The translations under genes and the position numbers were made by a program. Under the pieces are notes generated by a model. That model ran no database searches and was not told where the DNA came from. It saw nothing but the letters and a program-made list of their open reading frames with translations. A stretch of 64,000 nt of DNA from Pyxidicoccus parkwaysis (GTDB lineage Bacteria > Myxococcota > Myxococcia > Myxococcales > Myxococcaceae), in assembly GCF_017301735.1 (NCBI RefSeq), contig NZ_CP071090.1, forward strand, positions 5,136,001-5,200,000. Reading direction: 5' to 3'. Below, in pieces: positions 7,319 to 17,757 of the stretch (positions within the stretch are counted from its first letter, which is position 1; the number at the start of each line of letters is the position of its first letter).

Positions 7319-8299
7319 ATGAACCAGCCCGCCCGCGTCCTGTCCCCCGTCCCCTCTCCTGCTTCAGCGCGCTCGGCAATGGAACGGATCGCCGCCCAGC
7401 TGGGGCGCGCGGTCCAGGGCAAGGAGGCCCAGGCCCAGCTCGTCGTGACGTGCCTGGTGGCCGGCGGGCATCTCCTCCTGGAGGACGTGCCGGGTGTGGG
7501 CAAGACGACACTGGCGGAGGCCCTGGCGCGGGCGTGTGGCCTGAGCTTCGCGCGCGTGCAGTTCACCGCGGACCTGATGCCCGCGGACATCCTCGGCGCC
7601 CAGGTCTTCCACGCGCAGTCCGCCACCTTCCAGTTCCGTCCCGGTCCCCTCTTCCGCCAGCTCGTCCTCGCGGATGAGCTGAACCGTGCCCCGCCGCGCA
7701 CGCAGTCCGCGCTGCTGGAGGCCATGGCGCAGGGCCAGGTGTCGCTGGACGGCGCCACGTACCCGCTGCCCGCGCCCTTCACCGTGGTGGCCACGCAGAA
7801 CCCGGTGGACTTCTCCGGCACGTACCCGCTGCCGGACTCGCAGCTGGACCGCTTCATGATGCGCATGTCGCTGGGCCACCCCGCGCCGGAGGTGGAGTCG
7901 CGCCTGCTGGCCACGCGCGGCGGCGTGCCGCCCCTGGACGCGGTGGAGTCGGTGTCCGGGCCGGAGGAGGTCGCCTCCCTGCGCGCGCTGGCGGCGGAGC
8001 TGAAGCTGGACGGCGCGGTGGCGGACTATGTGGTGCAGTTGGCCACGGCCACGCGGCAGCACGGCGACATCGAGCGCGGTGCGTCCACGCGCGCGGTGCT
8101 GGCGCTGGGCGCGGCGGCGCGGGCGCAGGCCCTGTGGGAGTCGCGGGACTTCGTCACGCCGGGCGACGTGCGCGCGCTGCTGGTGCCCTGCTGGGCGCAC
8201 CGCGTGCTGCTGCGCAGCGCCGTGCAGGGCGTGTCCGCGCGTGACGAGGCGGCCCACCTCCTGGAGGAAATCTCCCGGAAGGTTCCGGCGCCCCGGTGA
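7319..8299 (+). CDS. MoxR-family AAA+ ATPase
   Basis: 326 residues. Walker A GVGKTTLAE is at about residues 58-66 and Walker B LADELNRAPPRTQ at about 116-128. Sensor-type ATQNPVDFSGTYPLPDSQLDRFMMR follows in two parts, with a C-terminal lid domain. MoxR ATPases act as chaperones for assembling or activating partner proteins, usually encoded with DUF58 and transglutaminase genes. That is exactly the arrangement here: its stop overlaps the next start (GTGA). It is cytoplasmic and probably works on the two downstream membrane proteins or a shared client. The client is not known. Confidence 0.9.
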   Translation: MNQPARVLSPVPSPASARSAMERIAAQLGRAVQGKEAQAQLVVTCLVAGGHLLLEDVPGVGKTTLAEALARACGLSFARVQFTADLMPADILGAQVFHAQSATFQFRPGPLFRQLVLADELNRAPPRTQSALLEAMAQGQVSLDGATYPLPAPFTVVATQNPVDFSGTYPLPDSQLDRFMMRMSLGHPAPEVESRLLATRGGVPPLDAVESVSGPEEVASLRALAAELKLDGAVADYVVQLATATRQHGDIERGASTRAVLALGAAARAQALWESRDFVTPGDVRALLVPCWAHRVLLRSAVQGVSARDEAAHLLEEISRKVPAPR

Positions 8300-9267
8300 A
8301 GCGGCGGAGCCTCAAGCAGTGGTGGGCCTGGCTGCGCGCCCGGCTCCGGCCGCCGCGCACCCTGAAGGTGACGCGCATCGGCCGCACGTACCTGGTGGTG
8401 ACGTTCGGCGTGGGCCTGGGCGCGCTCAACACCGGCAACAACCTGCTCTACCTGCTCCTGGGCCTGCTGCTCAGCATGGTGGTGGTGTCCGGCGTGCTGT
8501 CCGAGCGCTGCCTGCGCGACTTGTCCGTGCGGCGCGTGGGCACCGACGCGGCCTTCGCTGCGGAGCCCTTCGCCTTCCGCTGGGCGATTACGAAGAAGAA
8601 GGGCCACGGCTTCGCCCTCACGCTGGGAGAGGCGGACTCGCCGCTGACGGGCCAGGGCGGCGTGGGCTACCTGCGCGCGGGCGTGGACCACGTGGTGCGC
8701 GCCGACCTCCTGGCGCCCCGGCGCGGGCCGTTGCCGCTGACGGGCGTGCGCATCACCACCACGTGGCCGCTGGGCCTGTTCGCCAAGTCGCGCATCTTCT
8801 CGCTGGAGGGCACGCTGCTCATCTACCCGAGGCGCGGCTACGCCTGCCAGGACCCGGGCGAGGCGGAGCGCGGGCCCGTGGGTGACGCGGGCAACCCGCG
8901 CCGCAACGACGGCACCGGCGACGTGTCCGGCCTGCGCGAGTTGATGCAGGGCGAGGACGCGCGGCGCATCCACTGGCGCAAGAGCGCGTCGGCGGGGAAG
9001 CTGTTGCGCGTGGAGCGCGAGCGCGAGGAGCGCCGCACCTGGGTGCTGGCCGTGGACGCCGGGCTGGAGGGCGACGCGCTGGAGCGCCGCTGCGAGGAGG
9101 TCGCCGCGCTGGCCCACCGGCTCATCGAGGAGGGCCACGAGGTGGGGCTGGACACGGCGGACGGCCGCGTGCGCCCCGCCGCGGGCAGCGCGCAGGAGCA
9201 GCGCATCCTCCGGGCCCTGGCGTGGCTGGGGTACGAGGGCCCTCGCGCGGACGAGGAGGCGGCATGA
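8296..9267 (+). CDS. DUF58 membrane protein
   Basis: 323 residues. Two transmembrane helices near residues 30-75 are followed by a cytoplasmic beta-rich part and the DUF58 hallmark GEDARRIHWRKSASAGKLLRV in two segments (about 218-238). The C-terminal part resembles a degenerate von Willebrand A fold (WVLAVDAGLEG). GTG start overlapping the MoxR stop. DUF58 proteins consistently accompany MoxR ATPases and may be scaffolds, with function inferred only from context. Its own stop overlaps the following ATG (ATGA), so three genes are translated as a unit. Confidence 0.88.
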   Translation: MKRRSLKQWWAWLRARLRPPRTLKVTRIGRTYLVVTFGVGLGALNTGNNLLYLLLGLLLSMVVVSGVLSERCLRDLSVRRVGTDAAFAAEPFAFRWAITKKKGHGFALTLGEADSPLTGQGGVGYLRAGVDHVVRADLLAPRRGPLPLTGVRITTTWPLGLFAKSRIFSLEGTLLIYPRRGYACQDPGEAERGPVGDAGNPRRNDGTGDVSGLRELMQGEDARRIHWRKSASAGKLLRVEREREERRTWVLAVDAGLEGDALERRCEEVAALAHRLIEEGHEVGLDTADGRVRPAAGSAQEQRILRALAWLGYEGPRADEEAA

Positions 9268-11309
9268 GGAGCAGCCTGCGGATGGTGCTGCGGGATTTGG
9301 GCGCCGGCGCCGCGTTCGCCTCCATGGGCGTGTCCGGGCAGCTCCCGGTGTGGACGCTCGTGCTGTACGGGCTGGCGCTCGTGTGCGCGCTCTTCGGGCG
9401 GCGGCTGTTCGGCCAAAGGGAGAAGCTGACGGCGCTGCTGCTGCTCGTCGTGGCGGCGGTGCTGGGGATGAATGTCCTGGCCGGCTCGCTCAACCTGGTG
9501 GTGGCGGCGTGCGCCTTCGCGGGCCTCATCTCCGCGCACCGCCTGCTGTCGCATCCGGGGCCGGCCACCGACGGGCAGGTGCACCTGTCCGGGCTGCTGA
9601 TGGTGGCGGGCGGCGCGGCGCTGACGGGCGAGCTCGTCTATGGCCTGTGCCTCGTGGCCTTCTCCGTGCTGTCCAGCATGTCGCTGGCGCTGGGCGTGGT
9701 GGAGGAGGCGGTGCCGGAGGGCGAGCCCGTGCCGGTGCGCGAGGTGATGAGCCCGCTCGCCAAGGGGCTCGCCTTCGCGGTGGCCGGCGCGGTGGCCTTC
9801 TTCATCCTCTTCCCTCGCCTCAACTGGAACATGATGGGGCTGCGCGCCTCGCCGGGCCTGGGCGCGGCCACGGCGGGCTTCTCCAACACGGTGCGCCTGG
9901 GCGGCACCGGCAACATCAAGGGCAACCCCCGCATCGTCCTGCGCGCCACGCTCGACCCGGACCCGGAGAAGGAGGAACTGGAGGCGTACTGGGTGGGCCG
10001 CACCTACGACATCTTCGACGGGCAGGAGTGGACGAGCATCGGCGGCGCGCGCGGCAGCGGCGACTGGATGGTGACGCTGCGCCCGGGCAGCGAGGGACTC
10101 GTCCACCAGCGCGTGGAATTGCTGCCCGCCTACGGGGCCCGCACGCTGGTGGCGCTGGAGACGCCCTCCAGGCTGGGCAACGCGGCCGTGCACTCGCAGA
10201 CGGGCAGCCGGCGCGCGCGCATCCAGGAACTGGGCGGCGGCGAGGTGCGCTTCCTCGACCCCGGCATCGCCTTCAGCTACGAGGCCTACAGCCTGCCGCC
10301 AGGCGGCAGCGGCGACAGCTTCCAGAAGCTCCCCTCCGAGGAGCAGGACGCGCTGCTGAATCTGCCGCAGAAGCTGGACCCGCGCGTGGCGCAGACGGCG
10401 GCGCGGGTGCTGAACGGCGAGCGCGAGCCGCTGGCCGCCGCGCGCAAGCTGGCCGCGTGGCTGCAGCGGGACTTCACGTACACGCTGGAGCTGGGCGGCG
10501 ACGTGGAGGACCCGCTCGCCGACTTCCTCTTCGAGCGCAAGGCGGGGCACTGCGAGCACTTCGCCACCGCGCTCACGCTGATGCTGCGCACGCAGGGCAT
10601 CCGGGCGCGGCTGGCCACCGGCTTCTTCGGCGGCGAGCGGGTGAACGACAGCTACGTCGTCCGCGCGGGTGACGCGCATGCGTGGACGCACGTGCTGGTG
10701 CCCGGGCGCGGCTTCGTCACCGTGGACGCCACGCCGCCGGCCCACCGGGCCAGCCAGGCGGCGCAGATTCTCGAGGACCTGCTCAGCTTCTACGAGTCGC
10801 TGGAGGAGCGCTGGCGCAGCGCCGTCGTCGACTACTCGTTCAGGGACCAGCTGGACGTAGCGCGTGCGCTCGTGCGTCCGCCGCGTGGGCAGGACGACGA
10901 CGGGGCGCCGAGCCGGCTGCCGCCGCTGCGCGCCTGGGCCTCGGCCTTCGTCGCGGGCGCGGTAGCCTACTTCGTCTGGCGCAGGATGAGCCGCTTCCTC
11001 GAGCGCGAGCGCCCGCATGACGCCACGCGCTTCGTGGACGCGGTGGAGGCCCAGCTCGCCTCCGCGCGGCTGGAGCGCCGCGAGGGCGAGGCGTTGGAGG
11101 AACTGGACGCGCGGCTCGCCCGCGAGCGCCATCCGCTCTCCCCTGCCCTGAGCCCCATCACCCGCCGGTACCTGGAGGCCCGCTTCGGCGGCCGCCCGCT
11201 GCGCAAGGGGGAGGCGGCGGAGCTGCTCGGCACGCTCAAACGCGCCATCGCCGCCGACGCGCGCCGCGCCGCCGAAGAAGCTCGCGTGCCTCGCGCCCGC
11301 GCGTCCTGA
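9264..11309 (+). CDS. TgpA-like membrane transglutaminase (DUF3488 + Tgase core)
   Basis: 681 residues. The first 200 or so contain a run of five to six membrane helices (DUF3488), followed by a periplasmic domain with a transglutaminase-like core at about residues 385-500. The catalytic triad is visible: Cys in KAGHCEHFATAL (near 430), His in GDAHAWTHV (near 472) and Asp in FVTVDATPP (near 488). A final helix (AWASAFVAGAVAYFVW) and an Arg/Glu/Ala-rich cytoplasmic tail end the protein. Family members are suspected to be periplasmic proteases or cross-linkers working with MoxR/DUF58 partners. Start at the ATG overlapping the DUF58 stop. Confidence 0.88.
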   Translation: MRSSLRMVLRDLGAGAAFASMGVSGQLPVWTLVLYGLALVCALFGRRLFGQREKLTALLLLVVAAVLGMNVLAGSLNLVVAACAFAGLISAHRLLSHPGPATDGQVHLSGLLMVAGGAALTGELVYGLCLVAFSVLSSMSLALGVVEEAVPEGEPVPVREVMSPLAKGLAFAVAGAVAFFILFPRLNWNMMGLRASPGLGAATAGFSNTVRLGGTGNIKGNPRIVLRATLDPDPEKEELEAYWVGRTYDIFDGQEWTSIGGARGSGDWMVTLRPGSEGLVHQRVELLPAYGARTLVALETPSRLGNAAVHSQTGSRRARIQELGGGEVRFLDPGIAFSYEAYSLPPGGSGDSFQKLPSEEQDALLNLPQKLDPRVAQTAARVLNGEREPLAAARKLAAWLQRDFTYTLELGGDVEDPLADFLFERKAGHCEHFATALTLMLRTQGIRARLATGFFGGERVNDSYVVRAGDAHAWTHVLVPGRGFVTVDATPPAHRASQAAQILEDLLSFYESLEERWRSAVVDYSFRDQLDVARALVRPPRGQDDDGAPSRLPPLRAWASAFVAGAVAYFVWRRMSRFLERERPHDATRFVDAVEAQLASARLERREGEALEELDARLARERHPLSPALSPITRRYLEARFGGRPLRKGEAAELLGTLKRAIAADARRAAEEARVPRARAS

Positions 11310-11394
11310 GCGGGCGCCGGGCCCGGGCAGCGCGACGTGGCGTCAGCACCCTGAGCCAGCGCCGGGCCCAGGCAACGCGACGCGGAGTCGGCGT
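11305..11394. repeat. Two-copy 45-bp tandem repeat
   Basis: Units at 11305-11349 and 11350-11394 share about 36 of 45 positions, including CCTGAGC and GCGCCGGGCCC. The first unit starts inside the end of the transglutaminase gene. Its role is unknown; it might be a decayed duplication or a binding array. Confidence 0.6.
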
Positions 11395-11821
11395 CCGCTG
11401 GAGCCGAGTTCTCGGCCCCGCGCATGAGCTTGCGAGCGTGGAGGCCTTTGGCCCGTCGCACGCTCTCCGGGCGTTCCAGCGCGCCTGTTGAAACGCGCCT
11501 GTCATCCGAAAAGGGAGTCGTTACGCCTTTTGCGTCGCCCCGGCCAGTCAGGCCCGGGCCTCACGTAGGAGGCCGCTTGCGGATTGCTCTGAACTTCCTA
11601 CCGCTCCACTTTCGAGGGCGCCCTCCGGGCGCGAAGTAACGGTTACAGGTTTGCCGCCTTGTACACGCGGCCCGCCTTCGCCAACCCCCCGCAGACACAG
11701 GGAAAGACGCGAAGCAGCAAGTTGGCACCGCCGTTGCTCAAGGCACCTTCGTCAAGTTGTCAGCCGGTCTGAAAACCTTCTCGGCCTCCCCTTGAGAGGC
11801 CCCCGTCGGGAGACATCACTC
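11395..11821. other. Upstream region of the sigma factor gene
   Basis: About 430 bp with no convincing gene. The second half is less GC-rich and contains a TAACGGTTACAGG segment near 11637-11648 and TTGTACA near 11659, which could be parts of regulated promoters. I cannot pick a single one. A long leader is plausible because the sigma factor start at 11822 is fixed by homology. Confidence 0.4.
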
Positions 11822-12709
<888 letters not shown>

Positions 12710-12741
12710 GCAGCCTGACGCGGCAGGTCGGCCGCTCTCTT

Positions 12742-12780
12742 GCGCCTCCTCCCCACCCGGGGCGGAGGCGCTTGTCGTTT
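12742..12780 (+). terminator. Intrinsic terminator of the sigma factor gene
   Basis: Perfect 8-bp stem GCGCCTCC (12742-12749) with GGAGGCGC (12764-12771) and an inner CCCC/GGGG pairing, followed by TTGTCGTTT. It starts 32 bp after the stop. Confidence 0.75.
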
Positions 12781-12854
12781 GGAGCCTCTGTTTCACGGCG
12801 GCTCGGCACCCTGCTACAAGGGGCGCCGATTCCCCTCGTGAAGGAGCTTCACGC

Positions 12855-15323
12855 TTGGCCCACGGAACCCCGCCGGTCGCCGAAGACCGCGTCCCTGTCG
12901 CAGAGGTGCATGCCGCTCACGCGCATACGCCCTACGTCTCCCCCGACAAGTCGCCCCTGGAGATGACCATCCGGGGCCTCGCGCTCGGCTCGATTCTCGG
13001 CGTCGTCTTCGCCGCGTCGTCCGTGTACCTGGCCATCAAGGTCGGCCTCACGGTGTCCGCGTCCATCCCCGTGGCGGTGCTCTCCATCGCCATCTTCCGG
13101 GCCCTGGGCAACTCCAGCATCCTGGAGAACACCATCGTCCAGACGGCGGGCTCGGCCGGTGAGTCGCTGGCCTTCGGCGTGGCGGCCGCGCTCCCCGCGC
13201 TGCTCCTGCTGGGTTACGACATCAGCCTCACCCACGCGTTCCTCACCGCGGCGCTGGGCGGCGTGCTCGGCGTGCTGATGATGATTCCGCTGCGCCAGGG
13301 CCTCATCGTCCAGGAGCACGGCAAGCTGCCCTACCCCGAGGGCACGGCCAGCGCGGACGTGCTCATCGTCGGCGAGCAGGGCGGCACCAACGCGCGCACG
13401 GTCATCATCGGCTTCCTCGTGGGCGGCGTTTACAAGTTCCTGTACTCGGGCATGAAGCTCTTCAAGGAGGTGCTCTCCACGCCCATCAAGGGCCTCAAGA
13501 GCGCCGAGCTCTCCACCGAGGTGAGTCCGGAATTGCTCGGCGTGGGCTACATCATCGGCCCCCGCGTGGCGGCGATTACGTTCGCCGGCGGCGTGCTGAG
13601 CTACCTCATCCTCATCCCCGCCATCTCCTTCTTCGGCAGCGGGTTGGAGCAGCCGCTGCTGGTGCACAACGGCATGCTCATCCGGGACATGTCGCCGGAC
13701 CAGATTCGCAACGCGTACGTGCTCTACATCGGCGCGGGCGCGGTGGCGACGGGCGGTCTCATCAGCCTCATCCGCTCCATGCCCACCATCATCGGCGCGT
13801 TCCAGCGCAGCGTGGCCACGCTGCGCGCCTCGCGCAACCAGGGCGGCGCGCCGCAGCTGCTGCGCACCGAGCAGGACCTCCCCATCACCGTGGTGCTCGT
13901 GGGCAGCCTGCTGCTCGTGCTGGCCATCTGGCTGGCGCCGCCGCTGCAGGTCAACTTCATCTCCGCCATCCTCATCGTCATCTTCGGCTTCTTCTTCGTG
14001 ACGGTGAGCGCGCGAATCACGGGTGAGATTGGCAGCTCGTCCAACCCCATCTCCGGCATGGTGGTGGCCACGCTGCTCGTCACCTGCCTCGTGTACCTGC
14101 TGCTCGGGTGGACGTCCTCCGAGGACCGCTTCATGGCCCTCACCACCGCGGCCATCGTCGGCATCGCCGCGTCCAACGGCGGCACCACCGCGCAGGACCT
14201 CAAGACGGCCTTCCTGGTGGGCGGCACGCCCCGGAAGCAGCAGGTCGCCCTGTTCGTCGGCGTGCTGACGAGCGCGATGTTCATCGGCATGGTGCTGGTG
14301 ACGCTCAACCGCGGCGCCACCGCCATCATCCCCGAGCCGCACCCGAACGTGAAGGTGACGGACCTGACCGAGGAGACGCACACCCAGCGGACCTTCCCCT
14401 GGGCGGTGACGGCCCAGACGCTGGCCGCGCGCGGCACGGACGAGGCCGCGGTGCGCAAGGCCCTGTGGGCGCAGGGCTACGAGCTGAACACGCAGAGCGG
14501 CACGCCCGAGCTGCGCAGCTGGCGTGAGGTGACGGCGCAGGACGCGGGCGCGGTGACGCTCAACCTCGCCAACGACGCGCAGGTGAAGGTGTCCGAGCTG
14601 GGCACGCTCACGGAAGGGCCGAAGCGCACGTACAAGGAAGGCCACGTGCGCGGCGCGGACACGCCGGTGCCCGCGGGCAAGTACCTCATCGACGAGGCAG
14701 GCACCATCCAATACGTGGTGGACCCGGGCATCGGCGGCCGCATCAGCTCCTACGAGGGCCAGCAGCTCACCCGCTACTCCGCGCCCAAGGCGCAGCTGTT
14801 CGCGCTCATCATCGACGGCATCCTCACGCAGCGGCTGCCGTGGGACCTGGTGCTCCTGGGCGTGTTCATCGCGCTGATGCTGGAGCTGTGCGGCGTGTCG
14901 TCGCTGCCCTTCGCGGTGGGCGTCTACCTGCCCATCAGCAGCAGCACGCCGCTCTTCGTGGGCGGCATGGTGCGCTACCTGGTGGACCGCGTGCGCGGCG
15001 GCACGGCGGCCGAGTCCGAGTTCTCGCCCGGCACCCTGCTCTCCTCCGGCTACATCGCCGGTGGCTCCATCGCCGGCGTGCTCATCGCCATCCTGGAGAT
15101 TGCCTCCGACGGCGCCCTCACCCGCGCCATCAACCTGCCGGCCATGCTGGGCCACATGGGCGGCCTGGGCGGCTTCCTCAACGCGGTGGGCGAGAGCGAG
15201 GCGGCGCACCCGCTGTGGTCCAACATCTGGGGCCTCGTCTTCTTCGCCGGCCTCACCGCCTTCCTGCTCCGCTCCGCCCTCAAGGGCGAGAGCGCCGCGG
15301 TGGCCCCGGCGCCGAAGAAGTAA
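12855..15323 (+). CDS. OPT-family oligopeptide transporter
   Basis: 822 residues with about 14-16 predicted membrane helices. The family signature EMTIRGLALGSILGVV...YLAIKVGLTVSASIPVAVL is near the N-terminus. Further motifs are IVQTAGSAGESLAFG, LPYPEGTASADVL, ITGEIGSSSNPISGM and SNGGTTAQDLKTAFLVGGTP. A hydrophilic insertion of roughly 150 residues (about 480-640) precedes the last helices, as in the bacterial OPT subgroup. Members import peptides or metal-chelate complexes by proton symport; the substrate is unknown. I chose the TTG at 12855 because AAGGAG lies 8 nt upstream and the frame before it is not conserved-looking. Stand-alone gene with its own terminator. Confidence 0.88.
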   Translation: MAHGTPPVAEDRVPVAEVHAAHAHTPYVSPDKSPLEMTIRGLALGSILGVVFAASSVYLAIKVGLTVSASIPVAVLSIAIFRALGNSSILENTIVQTAGSAGESLAFGVAAALPALLLLGYDISLTHAFLTAALGGVLGVLMMIPLRQGLIVQEHGKLPYPEGTASADVLIVGEQGGTNARTVIIGFLVGGVYKFLYSGMKLFKEVLSTPIKGLKSAELSTEVSPELLGVGYIIGPRVAAITFAGGVLSYLILIPAISFFGSGLEQPLLVHNGMLIRDMSPDQIRNAYVLYIGAGAVATGGLISLIRSMPTIIGAFQRSVATLRASRNQGGAPQLLRTEQDLPITVVLVGSLLLVLAIWLAPPLQVNFISAILIVIFGFFFVTVSARITGEIGSSSNPISGMVVATLLVTCLVYLLLGWTSSEDRFMALTTAAIVGIAASNGGTTAQDLKTAFLVGGTPRKQQVALFVGVLTSAMFIGMVLVTLNRGATAIIPEPHPNVKVTDLTEETHTQRTFPWAVTAQTLAARGTDEAAVRKALWAQGYELNTQSGTPELRSWREVTAQDAGAVTLNLANDAQVKVSELGTLTEGPKRTYKEGHVRGADTPVPAGKYLIDEAGTIQYVVDPGIGGRISSYEGQQLTRYSAPKAQLFALIIDGILTQRLPWDLVLLGVFIALMLELCGVSSLPFAVGVYLPISSSTPLFVGGMVRYLVDRVRGGTAAESEFSPGTLLSSGYIAGGSIAGVLIAILEIASDGALTRAINLPAMLGHMGGLGGFLNAVGESEAAHPLWSNIWGLVFFAGLTAFLLRSALKGESAAVAPAPKK

Positions 15324-15333
15324 CGCTGAAGCC

Positions 15334-15410
15334 GCGGTGCCCGCCTGAGGCACCGCGCATGAGGTGATTCGAGGCGGCGTGGGAGAAATCCCCGCCGCCT
15401 CGTTTCGTTT
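15334..15410 (+). terminator. Double hairpin terminator of the OPT gene
   Basis: Hairpin 1 is GCGGTGCC (15334-15341) with GGCACCGC (15349-15356). Hairpin 2 is CGAGGCGGCG (15370-15379) with CGCCGCCTCG (15393-15402), followed by TTTCGTTT. The second is a strong intrinsic terminator and lies between convergent genes. Confidence 0.8.
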
Positions 15411-15437
15411 CAGCGGTGCGGGCAGCCCCCGCGTGTC

Positions 15438-15809
15438 TCAGAGCGGCGGATGCGACGGAGGCACGCCCGGCGGCAGCGGCGCCTCTTCCTCTCCACTGAC
15501 GGGCCGTGCGGGACTTGGACCCGCGGTGCCACCCTCGGCGCAGACATATTCGGCACGCAGCGGCGCGACGATGCCGAGAGTAAAGAAATAGACGATGGGT
15601 CCCCAGACCGGCCAGTACACGTCCACCCGGGACAGGCCATTCGGACACTCCGCCGCCGCCACGTTGGACGTCGTCAGGCCGTACGCGAGGCTGACGCCCG
15701 TCTGCTCCTCCACGTCGTCGCCCGAGCGCGGCGCTCCGGAACGCACGCTCATCCGGAAGCACCCCGTCAGCGACACCAGCATCACCCCGCAGGCCAGCAG
15801 CTGTTTCAT
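15438..15809 (-). CDS. Bor/Iss-like outer membrane lipoprotein
   Basis: 123 residues. A lipoprotein signal peptide ends in the lipobox LTGC (Cys near residue 17). The core contains the Bor-type pattern: a strand region with Cys (NVAAAECPNG), the hydrophobic hairpin FFTLGIVAPLRAEYVCAE near residues 82-99, and a Pro-rich tail. Bor/Iss family lipoproteins in enterobacteria are phage-borne serum-resistance factors; here no phage genes are nearby and only the fold is claimed. The ATG at 15809 is preceded by GAGGGGG. Probably monocistronic. Confidence 0.65.
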   Translation of the reverse strand: MKQLLACGVMLVSLTGCFRMSVRSGAPRSGDDVEEQTGVSLAYGLTTSNVAAAECPNGLSRVDVYWPVWGPIVYFFTLGIVAPLRAEYVCAEGGTAGPSPARPVSGEEEAPLPPGVPPSHPPL

Positions 15810-15990
15810 GCGCTTGACACCCCCTCGGTGGATGGCGCGGCTCGTACCACACCAGGAAATCCCGGTCATCCCGGGCGCTGTTTCACAGGTGTCACCTCAA
15901 GCCCTTGAACTTCCACCGGTTCACCGGCTGGGTAACCAGAAGAAATCAGAGTAGGCTTGGGATACCGCCCGAGCGGAGAGTTGCAGACGC

Positions 15991-17754
15991 ATGGCCCAGC
16001 CCCTCAAAGCCGCAGCCCCCGAAGCGAGCACCGAGCTGACTCCTGAGGCAAAGGAGAAGGTGGAGCTGGCGAAGACGTTCACCTTCCATCTGCTCAAGGG
16101 CATCAAGCAGATTGGCATGTACCGCCACAACGAGTCGCGCTTCCCCGAGTTCCTCAGCAAGGCGCTCGAGGCCGTGCAGGCGTACAGCGACAAGTTCGGT
16201 CCCTTATCGATGAAGGTGGAGCAGCAGAACCTGGTGCTCTTCGGCGAGCCGCTGTTCACCGAGGACACGCCGCTCCCCTACAAGTTCTTCCGCGACGGCA
16301 TCCGTCAGCTCATCTTCCGCCCCGGCCTGCTGGTGGAGGAGCTGGTCACCTTCACGATGATTGCCCTCTCCGAGCCGGAGCGCGGCGCGGAGGACGTGCT
16401 GGCGCAGTTGTGGCGCGCGAGCATGGAGCACGTGGAGTACGTGGTGGTGGAAGGCTTCTCCATGGAGAACGCCAGCGAGGAGGAGGTCCAGGTCGAGGTC
16501 GACAAGGTGGTGGGCTACCTCTACTCGCGCCTCCAGACGAACTCGGATGACTACCTGCGCTTCGCGCGCGTGTCCGCGGAGGACCTGGACTCCAAGCTGG
16601 ATGGCGTGGAGCAGATTCGCGGCCTCGTGGTGGGCGGGCGCCACGCCTCGGACGAGCTGAAGGCGAAGCTGCAGCGCGAGGTGATGGAGGAGGAGAACGC
16701 GCGGCTGTTCCCCAAGCTGGTCAGCGCCGTGTTCCAGGTGGTGGAAGGCGGCGTGGAGGACGCCACGCTGCTCGAGGAAATCTTCGTGCAGCTGCTGGAC
16801 ATGCTCCTCATCCAGGACGACTTCAGCACCATCAACCAGATTGTCCTCAAGCTGCGCGCGCTCTCCCAGCGCGACGGCGGCGAGGGCCTGGGCCGGCTGC
16901 TGCAGAGCTTCCTGCACAAGATGGGCGAGGAGCAGCGCCTGATGCGGATGGGCGAGTCGCTCAAGTCCACGCGTCCGAAGAACCCTGCGGACGTGACGCG
17001 CTACCTGCAGGCGCTGGACAGGGACGCCATCCTCCCGCTGCTCAACGTGCTGGAGACGATTGAGGTGCCGGAGAACCGCGCCCTGCTGTGCGACGTGCTG
17101 GCCGGTTATGCGCGCGAGCTGCCGGACCCCTTCGTGATGCGACTGGTGTCGGACCGTCCGCAGACGGTGCGCGACATGGTCTACATCCTGGAGAAGAGCA
17201 ACCACCCGGACCGGCTGAAGATGTTCGCCCAGGTGCTCAAGAGCCCCAACCTGGTGGTGAAGCTGGAGGTCCTCAACATCATCGGCCGCGGCCGCACCGG
17301 CGAGGCGCGGCGGATGATGGCCGATGCGCTGAACGACCCCATCTCCCAGGTGCGCATGCTGGCCGCGAAGCTCCTGCCCGAGTTCGACCGGGACAAGGCC
17401 TACGCGGACCTGATGCGCGTCGTGAGGGACGCCGCGTTCGAGAAGAAGACGTCCGACGAGCGCGTGGCCTTCTACACGGCCGTGGGCTCCACGGGGACGC
17501 CGGGCGCGCTGGCGATGATGCAGCAACTGCTGGCGGTGAAGCCCTCGCTGCTCAACAAGAAGCGCGTGCTGGACGACAAGCTCCTGGCCATCCACGGCCT
17601 GGGCGGCGCGTGCTCCATCCAGGGCTACAAGCTGTTGCAGACGGTGGTGGAGGACAAGAGCCAGCCGCTCGAGGTGCTCACCGCCGCGCGCAAGGCGATG
17701 TATCAAACACGCAAGACATTGTTCGGGGACTCGGCGCTCCCGGAGGAGGCATAG
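15991..17754 (+). CDS. HEAT-repeat protein
   Basis: 587 residues, cytoplasmic, all-helical. The N-terminal part (about 20-230) holds helices including HLLKGIKQIGMYRHNESRFP. The same kind of segment recurs in the HD-GYP-like protein encoded 3 bp downstream (MVAGLYMLVRSVKMYDPENAVF), so both share an N-terminal module. The C-terminal half (about 330-580) is made of HEAT-like helical pairs, for example PNLVVKLEVLNIIGRGR and DPISQVRMLAAKLLPEF. Such proteins are scaffolds. With a degenerate HD-GYP partner in the same operon, a signalling complex is the likely role. No enzymatic motif is seen. Confidence 0.75.
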   Translation: MAQPLKAAAPEASTELTPEAKEKVELAKTFTFHLLKGIKQIGMYRHNESRFPEFLSKALEAVQAYSDKFGPLSMKVEQQNLVLFGEPLFTEDTPLPYKFFRDGIRQLIFRPGLLVEELVTFTMIALSEPERGAEDVLAQLWRASMEHVEYVVVEGFSMENASEEEVQVEVDKVVGYLYSRLQTNSDDYLRFARVSAEDLDSKLDGVEQIRGLVVGGRHASDELKAKLQREVMEEENARLFPKLVSAVFQVVEGGVEDATLLEEIFVQLLDMLLIQDDFSTINQIVLKLRALSQRDGGEGLGRLLQSFLHKMGEEQRLMRMGESLKSTRPKNPADVTRYLQALDRDAILPLLNVLETIEVPENRALLCDVLAGYARELPDPFVMRLVSDRPQTVRDMVYILEKSNHPDRLKMFAQVLKSPNLVVKLEVLNIIGRGRTGEARRMMADALNDPISQVRMLAAKLLPEFDRDKAYADLMRVVRDAAFEKKTSDERVAFYTAVGSTGTPGALAMMQQLLAVKPSLLNKKRVLDDKLLAIHGLGGACSIQGYKLLQTVVEDKSQPLEVLTAARKAMYQTRKTLFGDSALPEEA

Positions 17755-17757
17755 ACC

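Noticed and set aside
12849..15353. An 834-codon open frame antisense to the transporter gene
   Set aside because: It is a shadow produced by G/C third-position bias. Its composition is abnormally His/Arg/Ala-rich, and the sense strand encodes a clear OPT protein.
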